Made by a program: the position numbers and the translations under genes. Shown here in pieces: positions 7,437 through 13,849 of a stretch of DNA of 25,728 nt; positions within the stretch are counted from its first letter, which is position 1; every line of letters begins with the position of its first letter. Under the pieces are notes generated by a model. The model had not been told where the DNA came from. It saw only the letters and a program-made list of their open reading frames with translations, and made no database searches. Source of the DNA: CAZXFH01 sp964640055 (GTDB lineage: Bacteria; Fidelibacterota; UBA2242; JAFGTP01); contig CAZXFH010000042.1 of the NCBI GenBank assembly GCA_964640055.1, positions 1-25,728 on the forward strand. The letters run 5' to 3'.

Positions 7437-8323
7437 ATGAGTCCCTCCTTATGGTCTAGTCCAAACATTATGTTCATATTTTCGAGGGCTTGACTGGCGG
7501 CCCCCTTTAATAAATTATCCAGGACCGCAATAATAACCAGCCGGTCATGGGCATCTATTTCCAACCCCCCTATATAGCAATAGGGGGAACCGGTTACATC
7601 CCTGGTCTGTGGAATTCCCTTTACTATCCGGGTAAAGCTATGGGCATAAAAGCGTTGATATTTCATCTGAAGCTCTTTGGCGGTTATCCCTTGTTTCAGC
7701 ACAACATGCGCCGTACACATGATCCCGCGATAGGCTTGTATAACATGGGGTGTAAAAGAAACAGCTTGCCCCAGGACTTGTTCTATTTCCCGAATATGGA
7801 AATGGTTGCTTATTTTATATGCAATTATATTTTCCTGATACTGGGCGGGATCAGCTGCTTTACCTGCTCCGGAATAACCACTGATACAATCGAAAATAAC
7901 CCGCTGCATTAAAGTCCTGACCGGGTAAGTAGCCAGGATCGCGGCGGTGGCATAACAGCCCGGATTGGCAATCAGAGCGGCATTGCGAAATTGCTTCCCA
8001 AATATTTCCGGCAACCCATAGGGATGCGTCAACCGGTGATCAGCGGAAAGATCGATAATCCGGGTAGTCATTTGCCGGGCGAGAGGTTGGGCAGTACCGT
8101 GAGGAACGGCCAGGAAAACAACATCCATCCTGTTCAATTCGTCCACATCAAGACCGGAAAACCGCAGGTCACAGTCTATCCCGGGATAAACTGCGGATAC
8201 TTTTTTATCGGCATAGGAGGCACTGGTAATGATCCTGATCTCCACCTTCTCATGATTGAGTAAACATTTCAGCAAATTTTCACCGGTATTGCCGCCACCG
8301 CCCACAATTCCCGCCTTAATCAT
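7433..8323 (-). CDS. argC: N-acetyl-gamma-glutamyl-phosphate reductase
   Basis: NADPH-dependent reduction of N-acetylglutamyl phosphate to the semialdehyde, third step of arginine synthesis. Its 296 residues are compact against the common 310-345. The Rossmann loop reads 'GIVGGGGNTGENLL' rather than the common 'GASGYTG'. The nucleophile is Cys123 in 'IANPGCYATAA'. 'SGYSGAGK' (148-155) and the His pair in 'NHFHIREIEQ' (173-182) are in place. The C-terminus has 'LDNLLKGAASQALENMN'. The ATG overlaps the argD stop by 8 bp, and the stop overlaps argH by 4 bp, so translation is probably coupled across the three genes. Confidence 0.94.
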   Translation of the reverse strand: MIKAGIVGGGGNTGENLLKCLLNHEKVEIRIITSASYADKKVSAVYPGIDCDLRFSGLDVDELNRMDVVFLAVPHGTAQPLARQMTTRIIDLSADHRLTHPYGLPEIFGKQFRNAALIANPGCYATAAILATYPVRTLMQRVIFDCISGYSGAGKAADPAQYQENIIAYKISNHFHIREIEQVLGQAVSFTPHVIQAYRGIMCTAHVVLKQGITAKELQMKYQRFYAHSFTRIVKGIPQTRDVTGSPYCYIGGLEIDAHDRLVIIAVLDNLLKGAASQALENMNIMFGLDHKEGLI

Positions 8324-9464
8324 TTATGTCACCCGTTAAAATTTTAAAGGTTTTTTCTACAGCCATATCGATCTCCTGCCGGGTGATAACGAGGGGAGGT
8401 AAAAAGCGCAGGATTTTATCCTGGATGCAGTTAACCAGCAACCCCTCTTTAGCAAACCGGTCGGCCAGATTTTCCCGCTTCTTGTTCAATTCAATCGCGA
8501 TTATCAATCCTTTCCCGCGAATTTCCTTAATACCCGCCGCTTTGATTTGGTTGAGCTGCGCAAGAAAATAATCTCCTTTAGTCTTTACGGCCGGTAATAC
8601 TGTCTCAATAATTTCAATAGTTTCCAAAGCCACACTGCACGCCAAACTGTTTCCCCCGAAGGTGGACCCGTGCTCACCCGGAGCAAAATCAATCGTTCCC
8701 CGGGACAGGGTCACGCCGATAGGAACACCATTAGCCAATCCTTTGGCTAAAACGACCATATCGGGTAGTACATTTTCATGCTGAAAACAAAAGTATTTAC
8801 CTGTACGGCCATTCCCGGTTTGAACTTCATCCAATATCAGCAGCAGCTGATTCTGCCGGCACAGACTGGCCACCTCCTTTAAATAGCCCTGCCCGGGCAT
8901 GATAACCCCGGCTTCCCCCTGGATCGGTTCCAATATCACGGCGGCAGTTTCGGTATCAATTGCATTTTTCAGAGCTTCAATGTTATTATATCCTACATGG
9001 ACGAATCCCGGAACGAGCGGTTCGAACTTATTGCGGTAATCCGCATTCCAGGTGGCCGAGAGACTCCCCAGCGTACGGCCATGGAAGCCATTTCTCATAG
9101 CGATTATTTTATTTTTACCAGTCGACCGTTTAGCCAATTTGATAGCTGCTTCCACTGCTTCAGTACCTGAATTGGAAAAAAAGCATTTATCCATATTGGC
9201 CAGCCCGGTCAATTTGGCAGCTAAATCCAGTTGAGCATTTGTATAGTAAAGGTTGCTGGCATTGATCAGCTTCTTCGACTGCCTGGCAAGAGTTTCTACA
9301 ATTCCGGGATGGGCATGCCCGACACTACAGGTGGCAATCCCACCGATCAGGTCTAAATACTGATTCCCGTCACGATCGTATACCTGACAACCATGCCCCC
9401 TTTCCAGGTAAATACTGCGCTGGTAGGTATTCATTAAATATTTCTGTTTATCTTGAATATGCAT
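8316..9464 (-). CDS. argD: Acetylornithine aminotransferase
   Basis: A PLP-dependent class III aminotransferase that converts N-acetylglutamate semialdehyde to N-acetylornithine with glutamate as donor. The same fold can also serve N-succinyl-diaminopimelate, so a dual role with lysine is possible. From the ATG at 9464 it has 382 residues. Visible motifs are 'SNSGTEAVEAAIKLAKR', 'NGFHGRTLGSLSAT', 'LEPIQGEAGV', 'LLILDEVQTGNGRTGK' and 'VVLAKGLANGVPIG', with the PLP lysine at about 241. The frame extends upstream to a TTG at 9485, but the ATG has an AAGGG ribosome site about 9 bases ahead and reduces the overlap with argB from 38 to 17 bp, so I prefer it. It overlaps argC by 8 bp. Confidence 0.94.
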   Translation of the reverse strand: MHIQDKQKYLMNTYQRSIYLERGHGCQVYDRDGNQYLDLIGGIATCSVGHAHPGIVETLARQSKKLINASNLYYTNAQLDLAAKLTGLANMDKCFFSNSGTEAVEAAIKLAKRSTGKNKIIAMRNGFHGRTLGSLSATWNADYRNKFEPLVPGFVHVGYNNIEALKNAIDTETAAVILEPIQGEAGVIMPGQGYLKEVASLCRQNQLLLILDEVQTGNGRTGKYFCFQHENVLPDMVVLAKGLANGVPIGVTLSRGTIDFAPGEHGSTFGGNSLACSVALETIEIIETVLPAVKTKGDYFLAQLNQIKAAGIKEIRGKGLIIAIELNKKRENLADRFAKEGLLVNCIQDKILRFLPPLVITRQEIDMAVEKTFKILTGDIND

Positions 9465-10728
9465 GTGTTTTAACACCCTTTTCAATAAAAGATTCGTCCT
9501 GATTGATCACCGCTGCTACCCGGGAAAGGATTTCTTTCCGTTTCAGGTTTCTCCAGTAGACATACCAGCGGGGATCCTTGATCAGGCCATGACAATTTTT
9601 CATGTAGAATATATTGAGCGGATTACGGGGCTTAGCCCGCCATATCAGGCGGGGATACTTTTCGATCACTTTCGTCCATAAACTTTTCCCTAATCCGGTT
9701 CCCTGGCGGAATTTTGCCACGGCAAACTTATCAAGATAGGGAATGTTATCGATGTGCGTTATGATCGCAATCCCCTCGTAATCCTTCTGGTAGATTACTT
9801 CCGATATTTCTCTATTGATATAGTTTCCTTGCAAATTTTTATCAAAGGCATCTTCCAGCAGCTCTATTATCCGCTGCTTATTGAGGGATTCAATATGGGT
9901 GGTTGACAGGATATGATGATATTTGATGAAAGTACCACCCCCCCTGATAGTGAAAATTTCTTTTAACAAGTTCCGGGGTGAAGTGATCACCACCGAACAA
10001 TCGAGACCATCTTTTAAAAACTCGCTTATCTCCTGGACTTTTAACGCCATTCCGCCGCTGATGCCCTTCAATTTTTCTTTAAAAGAAACATTGATAAAAG
10101 AAATTACCGCACCATTCCGATCTAAAATTCCACCAGTTTCCGTCAACATAATCAGCTTCCTGGGTTGAATGGCGCGCACTAATTCCTTAGCAGCCGTATC
10201 AGCATTAATATTCAGATATTGCCCGTCATTCATCCCCAACGGACTGATGACCGGCGTTACCTTTCTATTGACCAATTCCTCTATCTGACGCCGATTGACC
10301 TGTTTAATCTGGCCTACCAGACCGTATTGCAATAACTGCTGGCAGTTAAAAACAGGGCCACATTTGTCGGCGCTGCCGCCCAGTTCATTGATCCTTTGCG
10401 TGAGTTCCTCATTCAGATCATTAAATATGCTGATGACCTTATTGATATCTTCCTTTCTAGTTATCCGAATACCATTAATTTTTCTCGAATTGGAAAAGGC
10501 TTTGTCTAATTCTGTACCTGCCCCGTGTATCAGAACCGGGAAAATATCCAACTTATTGAGATAAGCAATATCTTCAGCAATAACGGTTAAATTTTTTGAC
10601 AGGCTTTGCCCGCTGATCTTAATGACCGCAAATTCTATTTTGGGTATCTTATGAAACAGGTCGAGATACAGATTAAATTCTGATTTACTTCCTATCCGAT
10701 GAATCAATTGAAGTAACATATCCTTCAT
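9448..10728 (-). CDS. argB: Fused N-acetylglutamate kinase and synthase (Xanthomonas type)
   Basis: A 426-residue two-domain enzyme covering the first two arginine steps. Residues 1-270 form the amino-acid-kinase domain: 'IKISGQSL', 'VLIHGAGTELD' (65-75), 'GLVGQIKQV', 'LNINADTAAKELV' (172-184), 'TETGGILD' and 'ISGGMALKVQEI' (223-234). Residues about 275-410 form an N-acetyltransferase domain of the xanthomonad/vertebrate NAGS class (DUF619-like): 'YLDKFAV' (331-337), the acetyl-CoA loop 'RQGTGLGKSLW' (341-351), 'LIWRAKPRNPLNIFY' (361-375) and 'KDPRWYVYW'. This matches the bifunctional NAGS-NAGK known from Xanthomonas and differs from ordinary ArgB, which lacks the tail. The ATG overlaps the argE stop by 4 bp. 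Feedback control by arginine is expected from the family. The AG-dinucleotide-rich kinase loop reads HGAG rather than HGGG, as I recall for xanthomonads. Confidence 0.92.
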   Translation of the reverse strand: MKDMLLQLIHRIGSKSEFNLYLDLFHKIPKIEFAVIKISGQSLSKNLTVIAEDIAYLNKLDIFPVLIHGAGTELDKAFSNSRKINGIRITRKEDINKVISIFNDLNEELTQRINELGGSADKCGPVFNCQQLLQYGLVGQIKQVNRRQIEELVNRKVTPVISPLGMNDGQYLNINADTAAKELVRAIQPRKLIMLTETGGILDRNGAVISFINVSFKEKLKGISGGMALKVQEISEFLKDGLDCSVVITSPRNLLKEIFTIRGGGTFIKYHHILSTTHIESLNKQRIIELLEDAFDKNLQGNYINREISEVIYQKDYEGIAIITHIDNIPYLDKFAVAKFRQGTGLGKSLWTKVIEKYPRLIWRAKPRNPLNIFYMKNCHGLIKDPRWYVYWRNLKRKEILSRVAAVINQDESFIEKGVKTHAYSR

Positions 10729-11690
10729 TTCAAACCTACCATAATGCTTTCAAATTGTTGTTGTGCCTGGGTCAGCTCGGTTAGAGTGACGAATTCATTA
10801 TTGCCATGGGCTTGTTTGATGTTACCAGCCCCGAACACGACAGCGGGTATACCGGCATTTTGAAATAGCGCGGCCTCGCTCCAGAATTCAACTGCCTTGT
10901 TTTCCTGAGCGAAAACAGAGCTGGAATTCATGAGGGGGGCACCACAAAACAAGGCTGATATTTTGTTTTTTCCGGCTATTGCTACCACTTGCTGATAGAC
11001 TTTTGGATAAGCTCCATAGCTCCTCAAGGAGACTTTGAATTGACAAAAAGCAGGTACAATATTACCGGCGCGGCCCCCTTTTATTTCACCCACATTGAAA
11101 CCTGCTCTGTGAAATTTGGTTACCAGTGATGCTGCTTTGACCACAGCATTCTGGGCTGATGTTTGACTTGAATGTGCTGAAGTGGCTTGCACTTCGACTA
11201 GAAAACAATAATATCCCTTATGTCGATTGATAAAGTGCAAAGCAGTCGGTTCACAGACAATAGCCTGTTGCAATCCGGTTTTATAATCAGTGCCTAAAAA
11301 ATAATCCACACCGGTATTATGATCACACTCTTCATCGACACTGAATAACAGCATTATGTCTTTGGGATTAACAGCCTGGGCCGCTTTTAAAACCGCATAA
11401 ATATTGCCTTTTGTATCCGCCGTTCCCAGCCCGTATACCTTCCCGTCACCATAGCACAAGCGGGTGGGCTCTGTTTTCCAGCCGGCTGCAGGGGGTACGG
11501 TGTCCATATGACAATTAATGACCAGCTTTGGCTTTCCGAAGGTGGCAATGATATTGGCTTTCTGATCAGCCAGGTTCTGCAAAGTAATCTGCGAATCAGT
11601 ATTCTGCCGCAGGAATGCAGTAATGACTTCGATGATGGCTCTATAATCTCCCGCGTAGGAATTTACCAGGAGTGCTTCTAATAATTTCAT
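10725..11690 (-). CDS. argE: M20 deacetylase, ArgE-like (acetylornithine or acetylcitrulline)
   Basis: A zinc-dependent M20 peptidase-family amidohydrolase that removes the acetyl group in the linear arginine pathway. Metal and catalytic residues are all visible: 'NCHMDTVP' (His61, Asp63), 'GLGTADTKG' (Asp92), 'SVDEECD' (Glu120/Glu121), 'CEPTA' (Glu147) and 'QAHGNNEF' (His near 295). At 321 residues it is shorter than E. coli ArgE (383), mainly in the lid domain. The C-terminal 'VEFWSEAALFQNAG...GNIKQAHGNNEFVTL' closely resembles, from memory, the Xanthomonas N-acetylcitrulline deacetylase ArgE'. With the Xanthomonas-type ArgB-ArgA next door, the substrate could be acetylcitrulline rather than acetylornithine. 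It overlaps argB by 4 bp and lies 82 bp after argG. The ribosome site is weak. Confidence 0.85.
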   Translation of the reverse strand: MKLLEALLVNSYAGDYRAIIEVITAFLRQNTDSQITLQNLADQKANIIATFGKPKLVINCHMDTVPPAAGWKTEPTRLCYGDGKVYGLGTADTKGNIYAVLKAAQAVNPKDIMLLFSVDEECDHNTGVDYFLGTDYKTGLQQAIVCEPTALHFINRHKGYYCFLVEVQATSAHSSQTSAQNAVVKAASLVTKFHRAGFNVGEIKGGRAGNIVPAFCQFKVSLRSYGAYPKVYQQVVAIAGKNKISALFCGAPLMNSSSVFAQENKAVEFWSEAALFQNAGIPAVVFGAGNIKQAHGNNEFVTLTELTQAQQQFESIMVGLK

Positions 11691-11772
11691 ATCTTTTTAC
11701 TATTTGAGAATTGACTATCTTCTGAAAAATTAACATTCTGAACCCAGACAACTATTCAGCATAGCTAAATAA

Positions 11773-13011
11773 TTAGTTCTGCTCTGCTTTCTTATGCATG
11801 ATGGCATGGTGGGCCATTAACCGGATGGCATTGATCTTGATAAAACCTTCCGAGTCCTGCTGATTGAACCCCCCTTCGATATCCATGCTGGAAAACTCCT
11901 GGTCATACAATGAACTGGAGGATTCCCGTCCGGTTACATAAACATTCCCTTTATACAACTTTAAATAGACCGTGCCATCAATAACTTCCTGGCTTTTATC
12001 CACCGCGGCCATAAGGAAATCCATCTCCGGACTGAACCAGAAACCATTATAGATGATCTCGGCTAATTTGGCCGAGAGCATATCCCGCAGACGCATCACC
12101 TCACGGTCCATGGCAATGCCTTCGATGTCCAGGTGGGCAACATGTAAAATAGTGCCTCCGGGAGTTTCATAAATACCTCTGGATTTTATGCCGATAAACC
12201 GGTTTTCAACAATATCCACGCGTCCGATACCATGTTTGCTTCCCAATTCATTCAGGTGGATAAACATCTCCAGCGGTTCAGTCCGTATCCGGTCCTCATC
12301 AGGATTGCAGATTTCGATCGGCAGACCATCCTTGAATGTTATGGATATATGATCCGGTCTGTCCGGTGCATCTTCCGGAGCGGTGGTCTTGGTATAGACA
12401 TGTTTTTCAGCTTGATGCTTGGGATCCTCCAGAATACCCGCTTCATGGCTGATATGCAACAGATTATCATCCTCGCTATAGGGCTTGGCACTGGTAGCCT
12501 TGACATCAATCCCCTGTTCCCGGGCATAAGCCAGCATATCGGAACGCCCTTTAAACTGCTCTAAAAAACCGGGCATTTTCCAGGGAGACAAAACCTTTAT
12601 TTCAGGATTCAGTGCATAATAGGAGAGTTCAAAACGCACCTGATCATTCCCCTTGCCCGTGGCACCGTGGGCTACATAGGGCGCTCCTTCCCGGACAGCG
12701 ATCTCGATCTGCCGTTTGGCGATCAGGGGCCGCGCGATCGAAGTGCCCAACAAATAACGGCCCTCGTAAACCACATTGGCTTTAAAGGCCGGGAAAATAT
12801 AATCCGTGACAAACTCTTTTTTCAGGTCTTCCACATAGACCTTACTTGCTCCGGTTTTTTGAGCTTTCCTGCGGATCGCCTCAAAATCGTCACTCTGTCC
12901 CACATCAGCCACATAAGCAATCACTTCATAACCCTCATGCAAGAGCCATTTTAAAATTACCGAGGTATCTAAACCACCACTATAAGCCAGTACAACTTTT
13001 TCTTTTTGCAT
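11773..13011 (-). CDS. argG: Argininosuccinate synthase
   Basis: ATP-dependent joining of citrulline and aspartate. The 412 residues begin with the N-type PP-loop 'LAYSGGLDTSVILKWL' (8-23). They continue with 'AHGATGKGNDQVRFE' (citrulline/aspartate site), 'DNLLHISHEAGILEDP', 'GIGRVDIVENRFIGIKSRGIYETPGGTIL' region motifs and 'SSLYDQEFSSMD' near the C-terminus. The length is normal. The ATG has a GGTGGAG ribosome site. It lies 58 bp downstream of argR on the same strand with no terminator between, so it is probably cotranscribed from the argR promoter. An 82-bp gap to argE holds the direct repeat TTCTGAA (11730-11736 and 11746-11752) and no strong hairpin. Confidence 0.96.
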   Translation of the reverse strand: MQKEKVVLAYSGGLDTSVILKWLLHEGYEVIAYVADVGQSDDFEAIRRKAQKTGASKVYVEDLKKEFVTDYIFPAFKANVVYEGRYLLGTSIARPLIAKRQIEIAVREGAPYVAHGATGKGNDQVRFELSYYALNPEIKVLSPWKMPGFLEQFKGRSDMLAYAREQGIDVKATSAKPYSEDDNLLHISHEAGILEDPKHQAEKHVYTKTTAPEDAPDRPDHISITFKDGLPIEICNPDEDRIRTEPLEMFIHLNELGSKHGIGRVDIVENRFIGIKSRGIYETPGGTILHVAHLDIEGIAMDREVMRLRDMLSAKLAEIIYNGFWFSPEMDFLMAAVDKSQEVIDGTVYLKLYKGNVYVTGRESSSSLYDQEFSSMDIEGGFNQQDSEGFIKINAIRLMAHHAIMHKKAEQN

Positions 13012-13069
13012 TTCTCCACCTTTTCTATTTGAGTTATTGATAAAATAATTGGCAGGAGATAATATCTAT

Positions 13070-13543
13070 CTATATACGCTCTCGCAAACCGGGAATGCGA
13101 TTCAGCAGGGAATCCAGAAATTCTTCCCGGGTAACCGTCTCATTAAGCACGATCAAAACCGTGTCATCGCCGGCAATGGTACCAATCACTTCCGGAAGCC
13201 GCAGATCATCCAGAACCAGGCCCCAGCTGGGCGCAAAAGAGGGCAGGCATTTCAATACGGCCAGATGACCGGAAAAATCCAGTGACTGGACCCCCTCCAT
13301 CGGCAAATCCTCTTCGGACAGATGTTTGCTGCTGGCATGCATCTGTTCGGGTAAAGCATAGATATGTCCCATCTGCGGATCTGAAATTTTACCGACTTTC
13401 ATATGACTTAAATCCCGCGACAAGGTGGCCTGAGTAATGTCGATATCATTTTCTTTTAAGAGTTCCAATAACCGCTGCTGATTAGGGACTTTGTACATTT
13501 TGAGGATCGTGCGAATGGCTTCTAAGCGCTCTGTTTTTTTCAT
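13070..13543 (-). CDS. argR: Arginine repressor
   Basis: A 157-residue hexameric DNA-binding regulator that senses L-arginine. The N-terminal winged helix is seen in 'RLEAIRTILKMYKVPNQQRL' and 'ITQATLSRDLSHMKVGKI' (recognition helix around 'QATLSRDL'). The C-terminal oligomerisation and arginine-binding half has 'GLVLDDLRLPEVIGTIAGDDTVLIVL', whose GTIAGDDT is the family hallmark. It is the first gene of the arginine cluster, so the repressor would control its own operon through the two ARG-box-like sites just upstream. The ribosome site is poor, consistent with low expression. It is transcribed divergently from the ilv operon. Confidence 0.95.
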   Translation of the reverse strand: MKKTERLEAIRTILKMYKVPNQQRLLELLKENDIDITQATLSRDLSHMKVGKISDPQMGHIYALPEQMHASSKHLSEEDLPMEGVQSLDFSGHLAVLKCLPSFAPSWGLVLDDLRLPEVIGTIAGDDTVLIVLNETVTREEFLDSLLNRIPGLRERI

Positions 13544-13552
13544 GCTTTAAAT

Positions 13553-13587
13553 CGTATATAAATACATACTATCCGCATAAATATACA
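13553..13587. promoter_or_regulatory. Tandem ARG-box-like operators
   Basis: Two related 14-bp sites on the minus strand: TGTATATTTATGCG (13587-13574) and TGTATTTATATACG (13566-13553). They resemble the ARG-box core TGAATWWWWATTCA. Their start-to-start distance is exactly 21 bp, the spacing of paired 18-bp ARG boxes with a 3-bp gap that an ArgR hexamer bridges. The first site contains the -10 of the argR promoter, so binding should block transcription. The location next to argR adds weight. Base matches to the E. coli consensus are imperfect. Confidence 0.7.
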
Positions 13588-13608
13588 GCATCTCTTTTTC
13601 AATAGCAA
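13580..13608 (-). promoter_or_regulatory. Promoter of the argR-arg operon
   Basis: On the minus strand, TTGCTA (13608-13603) and TATATT (13585-13580) are separated by 17 bp. The -35 matches 4 of 6 bases and the -10 matches 5 of 6. The predicted start is near 13573, giving a leader of about 30 bases. The -10 lies inside the upstream ARG-box-like site. Confidence 0.6.
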
Positions 13609-13642
13609 TCACATTTTTTTTATTTTTTTTCTAAAAAAATAG

Positions 13643-13671
13643 TTGACATATCTATTTTCATGTTTTAAACT
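13643..13671 (+). promoter_or_regulatory. Promoter of the ilv-leu operon
   Basis: A perfect TTGACA (13643-13648), a 17-bp spacer, then TAAACT (13666-13671, 4 of 6). An A/T-tract region immediately upstream resembles an UP element. The predicted start near 13678 places the leader ORF about 18 bases into the transcript. Confidence 0.7.
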
Positions 13672-13695
13672 CTGAACGACATAGCGAATTTTAAT

Positions 13696-13770
13696 ATGAT
13701 TAGCTTCAACCAAATACTACCGAACATTTTGCCCCTTATTATTCTGCTTTCAGTAGGAGAGAAGGGGTGA
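13696..13770 (+). CDS. Branched-chain-rich leader peptide
   Basis: A 24-codon ORF (ATG 13696, TGA 13768-13770) between the ilv promoter and the terminator. Eleven residues are branched-chain: Ile at 2, 7, 11, 15 and 16; Leu at 8, 12, 14, 17 and 18; Val at 20. Residues 12-20 read LPLIILLSV. It is the functional analogue of the ilvL, ilvB and leu leader peptides of enteric bacteria, with no sequence homology implied. Codons 13-14 (CCC CTT) form attenuator segment 1, and codons 22-24 plus the stop overlap segment 2, so ribosome position decides which RNA stem forms. The peptide itself probably has no function. No clear Shine-Dalgarno site precedes the ATG, so initiation may be weak or depend on the short, A/T-rich leader. 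Confidence 0.82.
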   Translation: MISFNQILPNILPLIILLSVGEKG

Positions 13771-13830
13771 GCTGATTAATATCAATACATAAATTTTCCA
13801 AACCCCTTCTCAGCAGGAAGGGGTTTTTTT
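13732..13830 (+). promoter_or_regulatory. Transcription attenuator of the ilv-leu operon
   Basis: There are four pairing segments. Segment 1 is CCCCTT (13732-13737), segment 2 GAGAAGGGGT (13759-13768), segment 3 AAACCCCTTCTC (13800-13811) and segment 4 GAAGGGGTTT (13817-13826). Stem 1:2 has 6 bp; 2:3 (antiterminator) is a perfect 10-bp match of 13759-13768 with 13802-13811; 3:4 is the terminator. The alternatives exclude one another. Inferred working: a ribosome stalled on Ile/Leu codons 15-18 masks segment 1 and frees segment 2 for the antiterminator, so ilvD is transcribed. A ribosome reaching the stop at 13770 covers segment 2 and lets the terminator form. The geometry is textbook. Confidence 0.82.
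13800..13830 (+). terminator. Intrinsic terminator before ilvD (attenuator 3:4 stem)
   Basis: A 10-bp stem, AAACCCCTTC with GAAGGGGTTT, with the 7-base loop TCAGCAG and a run of seven T at 13824-13830. It ends 19 bp before the ilvD start and would stop transcription before the operon unless the antiterminator forms. Confidence 0.88.
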
Positions 13831-13849
13831 ATAATAAAGAAAGGTCCAT

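Larger units (their letters stand above)
13544..13849. other. Divergent argR/ilvD control region
   Basis: The 306 bp between two divergent operons are almost fully accounted for. Nearest argR are two ARG-box-like palindromes and a minus-strand promoter. A poly-T/poly-A stretch (13613-13639) lies in the middle and may act as an UP element for the plus-strand promoter at 13643. Next come the leader ORF, the attenuator stems and the ilvD ribosome site AAAGG at 13840-13844. Confidence 0.75.
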
